A stretch of DNA of 64,000 nt. Source: Thereva unica (Eukaryota > Arthropoda > Insecta > Diptera > Therevidae). The notes under the pieces were generated by a model, which did not search any database, was not told the DNA's origin, and saw only the letters and a program-made list of their open reading frames with translations. Of this stretch, positions 54,771 to 64,000 are shown one piece after another (position 1 is the stretch's first letter; each line of letters starts with the position of its first letter). The position numbers and the translations under genes were made by a program. The stretch spans positions 89,347,313 to 89,411,312 of the forward strand of contig OX465283.1 in the NCBI GenBank assembly GCA_949987705.1, in the 5' to 3' direction.

Positions 54771-55100
54771 GGGGTGGCATACACGGATCATAACGTCAAG
54801 ACCAAAAACCCGGTTTACAGGACAGAGCGGCAAAAGGAAGAGAGAAAGTTGTTGCAACTTTTTGAACAGAAATTTTTGGCGTGAAAACTAACACATGCAC
54901 AAATGTTCCTTCTTATCTTCTTCTTCTTTGGGTCTGATATAGACATATCTCTTTGTTATTCGCGTTCGGGTTGTGCACACATAGATATTCCGTGTAGGGA
55001 TAATAAAGTTACTCTCGGTAAAATAAATACCCATGTACGCCGAGAGTATCATAAAAAACCGGTTTTTTGGTGTTGATATTACGGATCGTAATGTATGCCC
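54771..55100. mobile_element. 330-bp MITE, GGTGGCATACACGGATC ends, copy 2
   Basis: Same length and nearly the same sequence as 10476-10805; ATT on both sides (54768-54770, 55101-55103). It cuts the C-terminal end of the hAT transposase remnant. Confidence 0.88.
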
Positions 55101-57030
55101 ATTGAATGTCTCAACTGATCAACCTCTCGGTCCAACATGTCTGGAGAAAGCATTTCATTAAATTCGGTAACAATGTTGTCCAATAAAGGAATGAAGATTC
55201 TTCTCCTGGAGTTTGATTTTTTGGCGATAAACAACCCGTGCTTCTTTGAATTCCTCATCCAATTGTGCAGCGAGATGTTGGGCTTCAGTAAATAACCGTC
55301 GAAAAGCAGAATCTTCATCACATCTTTTGGTCAGCAAGGGTATCTTTGATCATATCCATTGCTTTTTTTAAATCTAATGAAGACGTTTGGAGCATTCGGA
55401 AAGTAAAAGTTTATTATGTTATTAATGACTATGATAACAAATTAAATAGTACGAATATTATACACGCCTAGAACGTCATTTAACCAAGCAGGTGAAATCG
55501 GAAACTCTAGACTGAAAGTACAAGACGAAGATTTGCCGCAGCAGATGCAGTTTTCGCGTCCTCCCACACCGAAATCTCATTAAGTGCGTCACACTTTTTT
55601 ATTAATTGTTCCCCCTCAAACTGCATGCGTCCAACGTGATTTTCTACCCAACTAGTAAAGTTGGTTTCTGACAGTCTAGCAAAGTCCTTAAGTGGTTTGC
55701 CACCAAGATGTTTTTTAAAATCGTTTGGAAAACCGTTAGCCAAAGCCAAAACTGCTCTTATTGTTCCTGAAGCATTGCGACAATTTGAAACTTTGGAAGA
55801 TTTTAATAAAGAATTGTTAACAAATGGTTACTGCAAGAACAACGTCTTGCGTGAATGGCTACTTTCGTCAAGTCCTGATATACCCCTTTCAAATCAGACG
55901 CCATTAGCTAGCAACTATCTGTTCTAATTCCAACCAAATATTTTAGGTCCAACTCGAATTTCTCACACAGATCAATGACGATATCCTCGGAATGAATTGC
56001 TTGGTATGCATCGCAAAATGTGATGAAATTCTCTGGTTGCTCTGTTGCAGTAGTAGTAGTAGGATAAGCTAAGGTGTTTTGTGTAAGAATTGTCGTTCGT
56101 CTCATCAAATACAACTGCGCAAAACTTTGCCGCTCTAACTCCTTTCAGAATAGCTTTTTGAATTTCGTCTTTGCAGGCGCCCATAAGTTGATTTTGGGTG
56201 GTTTTACTGATATACAGTGCACGAAATTAATTTGAAGACACCTTTTCCCAACTTTGAAGTTCCGTTATGTAAAAACTAAGGATTTCTATGAGTTACCAAA
56301 AATATCAAAATTTAGGGATTTTTGTGTAGATTCGTCTTCGTTTAAAAAATATTCCGGTTTTTCATGAAATAGAGAAATAGAGGAGTGTCTTTAAATTAAT
56401 TTCGCGGTAAATTTGAGCAAACTTCTAAAATTATGCCTTGGAAATGCGAAATTATGCGAAATTAATTTAAAGACACTCCTCTATTTCTCTATTTCCTGAA
56501 AAAACGGAATATTTTTTAAACGAAGACGAATCTACACAAAAATCCCTAAATTTTGATATTTTTGGTAACTCATAGAAATCCTTAGTTTTTACATAACGGA
56601 ACTTCAAAGTTGGGAAAAGTGTGTCTTCAAATTAATTTCGTGCACTGTATGTCGCGATTGAACCTGCGGTTTCCAAATGATGCTGAAGAGTAAGGTCACC
56701 AAATTATACGACGAGTGCCCTGAAGTTCCTATCATTTGCCACCAGAATATCTACTTTTCCGTCAGTGTCACGATTATAGAGAAGTTCATTTTCCGTACAT
56801 AATAACATCGATCTCGGCTTTCTTTTACTTGTGAGTCCCGTTGTACACACAGATGCTGGGTTATGAAAAGTCTGAAGGAAACTTTTTTCAGCTTCTACCA
56901 CCCTCTGATGATATTGGTTCCGTTGGTGAAATGAAAGCGTTCCATTTTGTCCAAGTAAATCGTCGAATGCTTTCAGTGTTTCGCTTTCTTGGTTTACTTT
57001 TAATTCCGTGACCCCCCCCCCCCCCCCCAA
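55079..57030 (-). pseudogene. hAT transposase (DUF4371 / ZMYM-like), fragmented
   Basis: From the N-terminal side (right): SFHQRNQYHQRVVEAEKSFL and CTENELLYNRDTDGKV (57.0-56.7 kb); after a hairpin MITE, MGACKDEIQKAILKGVRAAK, FCAVVFDETNDNS (a DUF4371 catalytic-Asp motif) and KFELDLKYLVGIRTDSC (56.2-55.9 kb); then HLGGKPLKDFARLSETNFTS (55.7 kb) and LLDNIVTEFNEMLSPDML (55.3-55.1 kb). This is the order of 52-kDa-repressor/ZMYM6-like hAT proteins. It is split by a MITE, has frame changes, and its C-terminal dimerisation part is lost. Confidence 0.8.
56215..56647. mobile_element. Tc1/mariner-like hairpin MITE, ~200-bp near-perfect arms
   Basis: CAGTGCACGAAATTAATTTG at the left is exactly inverted at the right, with TA on both sides (56213-56214, 56648-56649). 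The arms continue almost identically for about 200 bases each, e.g. GAAGTTCCGTTATGTAAAAA and its complement, leaving a centre of about 30-40 bases. GAAATTAATTTAA near the centre resembles the terminal motif. Confidence 0.9.
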
Positions 57031-57766
57031 AACGAAATTCTAGATTCGCGCCTGGAAAAGTAATGGCTTTGTCACTAAAGGGTACAGCAGAGGAAATATT
57101 ACACTCAATACTAGCAGCTACGACTTCTAGGTTCAAGCCCTGGAAATGCGTTACGGTGATCAACACATGCAAGAGTTTATCGACTTCAACTTCGAAATAG
57201 ACTTCAAAAGCCAGGAGAAACATTACAACAACTATGCGCCGATATCGAGAGGCTAGTGCATCTAACTTATCCTAGTTTTGGTCAAGACTACATCAACGAA
57301 GTAGCAAGAGAGGCTTTCCTTAACTCTTTTACCGACCAGGCTCTGCAACAGGCAACCAGATTGGCCGGAAAGAAGAACACCGCAGAAGTTTTGGCATATG
57401 CTCTGGCATATGAGGCTGCGAAGCAAGCAACAAGGAGTGCAGTCCGCCTCAGGGAAATCCACACGACAGAGGACATTTTCAACCGGAAGTACACGCTCAA
57501 CTCCGATGCCGGAACTGTAGTGAACCGGGCCATTTGCAAAGGAATTGTAGAAAGTAAAGGAGAGCGGAATCTCCCGAGAATAAGAGTGGCGCTACTTGTT
57601 GTGAAAAATGCGGACATCGACAGAAGGGTGACCAGAGGGAGGCCGAAAAAAATGACTCCGTTTCTCCCCGCAGACAGCAGCAGCGAAACGAATAAAGACT
57701 AACTCCATGGGACGGGGGTAAGTCGGGGAAATCGGTGTCATCATCACCACTATCAAACAACAGCCT

Positions 57767-59325
57767 CACGGCTCGCCTGAACCCAGTCTAACCCAAAAGT
57801 TCTGGCACTTCTGATTTTATTGCGGCAACACTTAAATTAAACTTTCTCAAAAAAACTAACAAAAAAAACATGTGTCGAGCTATTTTCGATTGGAGGCGTT
57901 TGTTCGAAAAAGAAAAGAAGCCCGTTAATTCTCTTGTTTATTTCTTTGTTTTATGAAAAACGCAATTCTTTGTTATATATTTGAAATTGGTTTAGTATGT
58001 ATTTACACTTCATAAGTTAATGTGAGCTTAAAATTTTTGTTCATATTTTGTAAAAAATAATTGCTAAGGGGTCGTCCATTAATTACATGAGGCGTTTTGG
58101 GTCAGGGGTCGAGCCGAATTTCACTCAATCTCACGTAATTCAAGTGCAATAATATTCATGGCCTCAACGAAAACTTCAAGGAGCTCCAGACTCACGCCGT
58201 GAACACATGCGAAAAGGCGCGAGCGCGTATGCGGATGGTTTTCTCGCCTAGCTCGCGCCTTGCTTTCTTTTTCAAGGGGATATGGCGTGAATTTGTGCCG
58301 TGAATTCACGGCTTGAGAGTGAATAGAAGTATAGACTTCAGGCACGAACTGACGATGAATGCCCAAACACATAAAGATTTTTGTCAGTTTTCTTGGACTG
58401 CAGGCCCCATACAGTTGGCGGCCGGTGCACGTATGGTAATATTTGGCCTCAAGGCGAAAACCTTCAGGCGGCAAATGTGTTAATGGAAGCCTTAAGATAT
58501 GACTAAATCCTACACAAACTCCAGAAAGTAGCATAGTAGTAGATTGCTAAGCCGCCAACGGCCAGCTAAACGCGCGACTCCGCGAATACTGCAGTGTACG
58601 AACCAAGTAGCACTGAATAACGAAAAGGCCTTTACAATATAGAAATACAGGAAGGCATACGCCAAATTTTAGCGTAATGAAATTCTTGTCGAGTGAGTGA
58701 TAACGGTTTGGTAGTTGGTCCATTACAAGCGGAAAAGAGAGTGGAACAGAGGATAGGTAAGAAGGAGTTAGTCAGGAGTAGTAAGACCTATGAGGTGCGC
58801 CAGCGAGAGAGACCCAACCTTCGCTGGAAGGATGGTGTAAACCAGGGCGCTCAGAGCTTAGGGATGTCAAACTGGTTGACATCGCCGCAGAATCGGGGCC
58901 GGTGCAGAGAACAGTTGCGAGACGGCAGGACCGGATCCCGGCTGTAGAGCCGTTAAAGAAAGAAGAAAAAGACGAAGAAGTCTAAATTATCAGTTATCTC
59001 AAATAAAATCTTGCACACGACCAGCCCGATTTCCTGTGGTTACTACAGATTTTTTTAAATTTGAAAAACCTCACTAGTGATTAGATGGGGAAGGGAGTCG
59101 AGCCAAATCTCACGACATCTCACTGGGGGGGGGGGGGTGCGGTCGATAAATTGCAAAAATCACCTAACGTTTTTTTTTGCGAAAAAACGGTCGCAATCTA
59201 AAATAGCTCGACACATGTTTTTCTTGTTAGTTTTTTTGAGTTTCTGAAAGTTTAATTTAAGTGCTGCCGCAATAAAATCAGAAGTTCCGGAACTTTTGGG
59301 TGACACTGACTTCAGGCGAGCCGTG
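57767..59325. mobile_element. 1.56-kb element with long inverted ends between gag and protease
   Basis: CACGGCTCGCCTGAA at the left and inverted at the right, then CCCAAAAGTTC, CACTTCTGATTTTATTGCGG and TAACAAAAAAAACATGTGTC paired for about 130 bases. GCCT lies on both sides (57763-57766, 59326-59329). A 137-codon minus-strand frame (58121-58534) resembles nothing I know. Contains an RTE 3' tail. Confidence 0.75.
58693..58965 (+). pseudogene. RTE-like C-terminal fragment, copy 3
   Basis: Reads ERPNLRWKDGVNQGAQSLGM, SNWLTSPQNRGRCREQLRDG and RTGSRL, then stop and an AAAGAAAGAAGAAAAAG tail: the conserved end of RTE/BovB-like proteins (RPxLRWxDGVxxDAxxLGxxNW). Same family as 35275-35385 and 48905-49045. 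The 5' part is absent, typical of 5'-truncated LINE insertion. Confidence 0.8.
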
Positions 59326-59331
59326 GCCTAG

Positions 59332-59640
59332 TCACCGATGGAAAGATTGGAGCCGAAAAATGCACAATAACTGTAGATACTGGTGCTTCAAAATCTGTCA
59401 TCCGGGTTGACATGGCCGGTAATAAGTGGCTGAAAGACGCACGCCAATACAGACTGAAAACTGCAACAGGAGAGCCTGTACGATTACACGGAGAAATTAT
59501 GTTGAATGTGGTTCTCGCAGACATTGGATTTTCACATTCGTTCCTGGTAGCTGATATAACTCGGGCTGGACTTTATGAAAACACATAAAATTCTACTGGA
59601 CATCGGAGAAAAAATTCGGAGATATGACAACAAGGGGATT
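59332..59640 (+). pseudogene. Gypsy protease
   Basis: KCTITVDTGASKSVIR carries the aspartyl protease active site DTGA (59376-59387), followed by RLKTATGEPVRLHGEIML and VVLADIGFSHSFLVADI, which fit the flap and C-terminal part of gypsy proteases. The frame stops after ENT at 59587. It lies directly after the inverted-repeat element that separated it from gag. Active-site residues are intact, but the frame is broken on both sides. Confidence 0.82.
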
Positions 59641-60221
59641 CCAATGGCCACAAGATCCACTTGTTATTCGCAGCTGAAAGTCATCGTTCGTGAAGATACC
59701 GTGCTTTCTCCGTGTGCTGAGAAATTGGTGGGAGCGATAGTCGATGGTGATCCCGGGATTCCGATTTTACCTTATCGAACCAGAGCAAAGGGAACCAATC
59801 AAAAATATAGCAATTGGAAAATGTCTGGTGTGCATCGACAACAAAAACGAGGTATTCATGAGAGTGCTAAATACCAACCAACGAGAAATACGATTGAAGA
59901 AGGATACAGTTTTGGGGAAAGGAGAACCGGCAGAACAGATTACATTAATGGAGTGCGCTAACATGAAAACGGTGGCAAAACCAAGGTCAAAGGCCTCGAA
60001 GTTAGTAAAAACAGTGCTTTCAACTTGACTCTCTTGAACAAAAACAGTATCTTCAGGCAAAAAAATTAGTGGAGGATTTTAGTGATGTCTTCGCCATTAG
60101 AGATGATGACTTTGGAAAAACGAACATCGTTCATCATAGGATCGACACCAGAGATTCCCAGCCAATCAAGCAGCTGACGAGAAACTATCACTAGCCAACC
60201 GGGAAGAAGCGGCCAATATGA

Positions 60222-60760
60222 TTGAGGCAAGGCCTTATAAAGGAGCCGAAAAGCCCTTGGATGTCTCCGGTGGTTCTAGTCAGAAAGAAAGATGGCAGCA
60301 CAAGGTTTTGCGTGGATTATCGGCGGTTAAATGACATCACTAAAAAGTACAGCTACCCATTACCTCGTATCGATGACACACTGGATACTCTCTCTGGAGC
60401 TCGATGGTTTTCTACCTTGAACCTTAAGAGCGGCTACTGTCAAGTCGAAAATCACCCCGAGGACCGCGAAAAGACAGCCTTCTCTGTAGGAAACGGCCTG
60501 TGGCAGTTTACAGTTATGCCGTTTGGACTGTGTAATGCTCCAGCAATATTCGAACGACTGATGGAACGCTCCAGCAATATTCGAACGACTGATGGAATGC
60601 GTCTTGCGAGGACTGACATGGAAGGCTTGCCTAGTTTATTTGGACGATATCATCGTCGTTGGAAAAAGTTTCGAGGGACATCTGGGCAATCTGCGAGAAG
60701 TGTTCCAAAAGCTGAGAACTGCCCAACTGAAATTCAGCCCTAAAAAGTGAGTACTATTTA
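60222..60760 (+). pseudogene. Gypsy reverse transcriptase with 31-bp duplication
   Basis: Reads GLIKEPKSPWMSPVVLVRKK, DGSTRFCVDYRRLNDITKKY, STLNLKSGYCQVENHPEDRE and KTAFSVGNGLWQFTVMPFGL. A tandem duplication of 31 bases (unit GCTCCAGCAATATTCGAACG..., starting 60537 and 60568) shifts the frame; beyond it the sequence resumes in a new frame with CLVYLDDIIVVGKSFEGHLG (YLDD at 60637-60648). The first Asp (usual LDLKSGY) is Asn here (LNLKSGY), so catalysis would be lost even without the shift. Confidence 0.88.
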
Positions 60761-60860
60761 GAGACCAAGTCAACTATCTCGGACAAGTGGTTTCATCCAA
60801 TGGAGTTCAAACAGCTCCTGAGAAAATAGCAGCCCACACCGAGGGATAAACATGAACTTC

Positions 60861-61290
60861 GAAACTTCTTGGGACTTGCCACCTATTATAGGCGTTTTGT
60901 CAGGAATTTTGCCGACATAGCTAATGAATTACATAAACTGACAGAAAAATGGAAACCATTTATCTGGACAGAAAATTGCGAGGAAAGTTTCAAGACACTA
61001 AAGCGAGGGCTTTGTCAAACACAAATACTCACATATCCGAAGCCAGGCGAAAAATTCAGATTGGACACAGACGCGAGTAATGTCGGTATTGGTGCAGTGC
61101 TACCACAAAACTTCGAAGGACAGGAATAGGTCATAGCTTACTACACTAGAGCGCTGTCAAAATCGGAGCGGAATTACTTTGTCACAAGAAGGGAACTGTT
61201 GGCAATCGTGGACTCAACTAAGCCCTTTTACAAGTATCTCTATGGACAAAACTTCACCCTTCCAACGCAGCATTAAAATGGATGATGCAA
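60861..61290 (+). pseudogene. Gypsy RNase H and connection domain
   Basis: LRNFLGLATYYRRFVRNFAD, WTENCEESFKTLKRGLCQTQ, ILTYPKPGEKFRLDTDASNV then GIGAVLPQ; a stop at 61127-61129 is followed in frame by VIAYYTRALSKSERNYFVTR and RELLAIVDSTKPFYKYLYGQ. The DTDAS motif is the first RNase H Asp. One premature stop and a frame change before the integrase ORF. Confidence 0.85.
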
Positions 61291-62450
61291 TTCAAAAATC
61301 GTGAAAGACAAGTGGCAAGATGGATCGAGAGACTTCAGTCCTACGACTTCAATATAGGTCACAGAAATGGAAGAAACCATGGAAATGCAGATGCACTCTC
61401 CCGGCGACCATGCGAACCAGATTGCAAATATTGTGGGCGTATCGAGGAAACGTGTCAAAGGACGACAGTTGAGCCAACTACAGGATGGGATGACCAGGGA
61501 CTCGGAGACGCCCAACGCAACGACCCAGATATTTTTTCAATTCTGACATGGAAGGAATACGAGGAAAAGTCCGAATGGAAGGACATTGCAAAGAGAAGCG
61601 AAACCCTGAAGAGCTATTGGCCCCAATGCGATTCATTGCTCATCGAGCGAGAAGTATTAAAGTGCAAATGGGAAACCTCTGACGGTACCTCTTATCGAAT
61701 GCAGGTGTTAGCCCTTTGCGTTAGAATAACAGATATTCTCGAGGAGTGCATAGTGGCGCATCAAGAGGACATCTGAGAGTCAATAAAACTTTGGAAAAAA
61801 TAAGAGATAGATTTAATTGGCTTCACATGTGGGACGATGTTTCAGAGTGGTGCCGTAAATGTACAATTTGTGCCAGCAGTAAGGGCCCTCGAGTAAGAAC
61901 AAAAGGAGAAATGCAGCAATACAACGTGGGAGCCCCATTTTAAAGAATCGCAATCGATGTGGCGGGACGTTTTCCGTTGTCAGACCGAAGAAATCGTTAC
62001 ATTTTGGTGGTCATGGACTACAACATGGACATGGAATGGTAGAACGATTCAACAAGACAATGCTAGAGCACATAAGGAAAGTTTTTTGCGAGCACCAGAG
62101 CGACTGGGCAGTTACATCCCTATTTTTCTAATGGCATATCGGACAGCAGTTCATGACTCCAAAGGACAAACCCCTTGTAGTGTGATTTTTGGAAGACAAA
62201 TCCGGCTGCCAAGCGACTTGATATTTGGGATACCAACGAATCTACTGGCGGTTATACAAGTGAACTTCGTGATCGACTCGCAGATATCCACCAGCTCGCA
62301 AGCAAGAATCTCAAGATAGCCAGTACCAGGATGAAAACAAGGTATGACCTCCAAGTAAACTATAGTGGATACCAGGAAGGTGACCTTGTGGCGACAAGAG
62401 CCGAGGTTCAAGGGACACAAGTAAAAGCGATGCCGTAATAACGGCACGGT
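61282..62450 (+). pseudogene. Gypsy integrase with core deletion
   Basis: ERQVARWIERLQSYDFNIGH and NHGNADALSRRPC finish the RNase H tail; then the zinc-binding part GHLRVNKTLEKIRDRFNW and CRKCTICASSKGPRVRTKGE. Within the catalytic core, sequence jumps from ILVVMDY-type directly to HGMVERFNKTMLEH-type (62.02-62.05 kb), deleting the region between the first Asp area and the final Glu. After it FLMAYRTAVHDSKGQTPCSV and IFGRQIRLPSDLIFGIP. Several frame changes. Confidence 0.85.
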
Positions 62451-62540
62451 GATCTGGTCGATCACAGAAAAATTAAAAGTCAGAAAGCAGTCCGTGGTGA
62501 GAGAAGGAACAGTAAAGGGAGTCATTTTTTGCGTCTACAA

Positions 62541-63090
62541 GCATTTGAAATTCTATATCAAATATATAAATAATAAGAAAGTACGAAATAACTTTACTGA
62601 AGTAGGAAGAGAATTCGAATTTCGTTTTAAAAAAGGCATTAGGTTAAGAAATAATTAAGGCATTGCGTTTATTGGAGACACGACGTAGGTTAAGACTAGA
62701 TAACGAAATACAAAGGCGGCCTCTAAACTAGAAAGGGAAAATATATATCCGAAAATAGTGGGTAAAAATTCATCCCTTATTTTTAAAGATTTATACCTTG
62801 GTTCATCGGAACCTCCTCGAGCCGTGTTAAGCTTTTCTTTTATTCCTCCTGTATATATTTTTTCCTATATTGTTTTTGCGCTTCTTGCTGTCGTCCAATA
62901 TAAAAGAGACGTTGCTACCAAAAGGCGGTAACTGAGTCGAAACGACGAAGTCACGGTTCGGGAATGAGTCATAAAGGTCCTAAAGTGAGATAGCCAGTAT
63001 TGCTACCAGCTCATGTTTTTACGCTTAACCCCGAAAGCCCCTAGGCGTAAAACCGAAAATTTGAGAACTATAGAGGCACCAATACTCAAC
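62541..63090 (+). other. Probable 5' LTR/leader of the CsRn1-like element
   Basis: No gene. A TATA box (62899-62906) precedes a Lys-less leader up to the gag ATG. The LTR ends and primer site could not be fixed because the partner LTR is outside the window; some of the left part may belong to the preceding gypsy relic. Confidence 0.35.
62899..62906 (+). promoter_or_regulatory. TATA box of LTR promoter (candidate)
   Basis: TATAAAAG about 190 bases before the likely gag start, in the expected LTR position. Confidence 0.35.
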
Positions 63091-63903
63091 ATGGTGGATA
63101 GCGAGAGCGCCGGCTCTAGCAAGTGTGACCACACACGTAACGAAGAAGTGTCGAGAATCTCGATGAAGACTCCACCATTCTGGGAGGAATCGCCAGAAAT
63201 TTGGTTTGCGCAAATGGAAGCGCAGTTTAACACATGCGGCATAACGACGGACGTAACCAAATTTAATCATGTGGTCGGCGCGATCGACGGGAGAGTCCTT
63301 CAGCAAGTGCGTGGTGCGGTGTTGTACCCACCAGAGAACGACAAGTACAACAACTTAAAAAAATGTCTGTTAAAAAGGTACTCGGATTCCGACGAGGCGA
63401 AAATATCGAAGTTACTGAACGACGTGGCCTTGGGCGATAAGCGCCCTTCACAATTGCTGAACGAGATGCGACACCTCGGAGGCCAGAGCACTACGGATGC
63501 CTTATTACGCTCGTTGTGGCTAAATAGACTGCCTGTGCAAGTTCGCGCAATATTATCGGCTAGTAAAGACGACCTCGAATCATTGTCCTCTATGGCCGAT
63601 AAGATCTTAGAGGTCAGTGATTTCAATAGTATAGCAGGGGTAAGCAACAAATCACCCAGGCAAACTTCACCGACCACAACGTTGGAGGCAAAGGTTGATG
63701 AGCTAACGAGAGCAATTGCAGCGTTGCAGGTTAGTCATCCCAGATTCGCCCACCGAGGACCACGATCAAGGTCGCGCAGTAGAGGTCGCCCACAAGGCTG
63801 GGTATGCTATTACCACCGGAAGTTTGGTGCAAAAGCCACCAAGTGCAGGAAACCTTGCGGGTATGAGAAGCCAACGCCGGCGGGAAACTCGCGAAACACC
63901 TAA
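63091..63903 (+). CDS. CsRn1-like gypsy gag
   Basis: An uninterrupted frame, here started at MVDSESAGSSKC (63091); it is open upstream to an ATG at 63013. Capsid motifs PPFWEESPEIWFAQMEAQFN, FNHVVGAIDGRVLQQVRGAV, PPENDKYNNLKKCLLKRYSD, LGDKRPSQLLNEMRHLGG and LLRSLWLNRLPVQVRAIL match CsRn1/mag-group gag. Near the end an RSRSRSRGRP basic stretch precedes a CYYHRKFGAKATKCRKPC knuckle (C-x2-H-x9-C-x3-C, the CHCC form described for CsRn1). It stops at 63901-63903, and pol continues in the -1 frame through a frameshift signal. Likely a young, potentially functional element. Confidence 0.9.
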   Translation: MVDSESAGSSKCDHTRNEEVSRISMKTPPFWEESPEIWFAQMEAQFNTCGITTDVTKFNHVVGAIDGRVLQQVRGAVLYPPENDKYNNLKKCLLKRYSDSDEAKISKLLNDVALGDKRPSQLLNEMRHLGGQSTTDALLRSLWLNRLPVQVRAILSASKDDLESLSSMADKILEVSDFNSIAGVSNKSPRQTSPTTTLEAKVDELTRAIAALQVSHPRFAHRGPRSRSRSRGRPQGWVCYYHRKFGAKATKCRKPCGYEKPTPAGNSRNT

Positions 63904-63944
63904 TAAGGGAGGCGACATTAGGTGGGGCAAAGTGTAAACGCCTC
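63882..63944 (+). promoter_or_regulatory. -1 ribosomal frameshift signal: slippery heptamer plus pseudoknot
   Basis: The heptamer G GGA AAC (63882-63888) is in the gag frame exactly as X XXY YYZ. After an 8-base spacer, 63897-63904 (CACCTAAT) pairs with 63917-63924 (ATTAGGTG); the loop holds GAGGCG (63909-63914), which pairs with CGCCTC (63939-63944). This is an H-type pseudoknot with stems of 8 and 6 base pairs and loops of 4, 2 and 14 bases. The gag stop lies in stem 1. The -1 frame is open into protease. Confidence 0.78.
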
Positions 63945-64000
63945 TTTATCCGAGATGAGCTCACCGGGACTAAGTTTCTAATAGACTCGGGAGCGGACGT
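63889..64000 (+). CDS. CsRn1-like gypsy pol, protease start (runs off window)
   Basis: In the -1 frame after the slippery site the reading is HLIREATLGGAKCKRLFIRD then ELTGTKFLIDSGAD, where DSGAD is the start of the retropepsin active site (D-S/T-G). The frame is open to the window edge at 64000. Translation would need the -1 shift from gag. Only about 37 codons are visible, so completeness cannot be judged. Confidence 0.8.

Larger units (their letters stand above)
54641..57054 (-). mobile_element. hAT transposon inserted in gypsy gag
   Basis: Ends CAGGCGCGGATTC and, inverted, CAGGCGCGAATCTAG, each next to a poly-C/G tract. Flanking 8-mers GAAAAGCA (54633-54640) and GAAAAGTA (57055-57062) match 7 of 8. 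The interior has a broken DUF4371-type transposase on the minus strand and two smaller insertions (54771-55100, 56215-56647). Confidence 0.88.
54479..57702 (+). pseudogene. Gypsy gag, split by a hAT insertion
   Basis: Part 1 ends YNLQFEAAIAGSFWTEEGKA at the hAT insertion. Part 2 resumes in the same frame with MALSLKGTAEEILHSI, shifts frame at KALEMRYG-type sequence (57145), then MHLTYPSFGQDYINEVAREA, FLNSFTDQALQQATRLAGKK, NTAEVLAYALAYEAAKQATR and a degenerate zinc-knuckle region (RAICKGIVESKGERNLPRIR). The order matches the capsid of blastopia/mdg1-like gypsy elements. Frameshifts make it non-functional even without the hAT. Confidence 0.85.
54479..62540 (+). mobile_element. Ty3/gypsy retrotransposon relic (blastopia/mdg1-like), heavily nested
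   Basis: Gag (54479-54640 and 57061-57702), protease (59340-59640), reverse transcriptase (60222-60760), RNase H (60861-61290) and integrase (61282-62450) lie in order. A hAT (54641-57054) splits gag, and an inverted-repeat element (57767-59325) separates gag from protease. Deletions, a 31-bp duplication and stops occur in pol. No LTR is identifiable at either side. Confidence 0.88.

Noticed and set aside
58121..58534. 137-codon minus-strand frame
   Set aside because: Inside a long-TIR element, no known domain; kept only as part of that element, not as a gene.

Overview
This is eukaryotic, AT-rich DNA, most likely from a fly. It holds GT-AG introns, P-element and hAT transposases, several non-LTR retrotransposons (RTE-like and Jockey/CR1-like), Ty3/gypsy elements, Helitrons with a DINE-like non-autonomous form, and many MITEs. 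A cyclorrhaphan dipteran is my inference from this mix; the species cannot be read from the sequence. No complete host gene is visible. The window is best read as intergenic or long-intron DNA filled with nested transposable elements.

Layout. 0-4.4 kb: a Helitron helicase scrap, an internally deleted hAT with target duplication, and one convincing host-type exon on the minus strand (4110-4214). 4.5-7.5 kb: a short LTR element with matching ends (5-bp duplication AATAT) and a 5'-truncated RTE retrotransposon with an open reading frame (9-bp duplication). 7.5-14 kb: hAT and MITE insertions and a 2-kb foldback. 14.8-18.7 kb: a broken LINE on the minus strand cut by two MITEs. 19.5-21.6 kb: MITEs nested in one another. 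22-26.2 kb: a LINE on the plus strand split by one MITE. 26.5-27.5 and 43.6-44.6 kb: two inverted copies of a DINE-like Helitron with 146-bp central tandem repeats. 29.6-31 kb: a LINE 3' half. 32.8-46.6 kb: MITEs, LINE scraps, palindromes, and a probable first exon with signal peptide on the minus strand (36367-36507). 51.1-54.3 kb: a THAP/P-element relic with a Helitron in one intron. 54.5-62.5 kb: a Ty3/gypsy relic whose gag is split by a hAT (itself holding two MITEs) and whose gag-protease junction is split by another inverted-repeat element. 63.1-64 kb: the start of an apparently intact CsRn1-like gypsy element running off the window.

How parts work together. Most features are autonomous element remnants beside the small parasites that use such enzymes: hAT-type ends with 8-bp duplications, PIF/Harbinger-like ends with TAA or TTA duplications, Tc1/mariner-like ends with TA duplications, and Helitron ends that finish in CTAG. 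The strongest functional signal is at the right edge: the CsRn1-like gag ends in a canonical slippery heptamer followed after 8 bases by complementary stretches that fold as an H-type pseudoknot, and the protease continues in the -1 frame. The two host-like minus-strand exons (36367-36507 and 4110-4214) are both phase 0 at the inner junctions and could belong to one secreted-protein gene with a roughly 32-kb intron, but this is inference.
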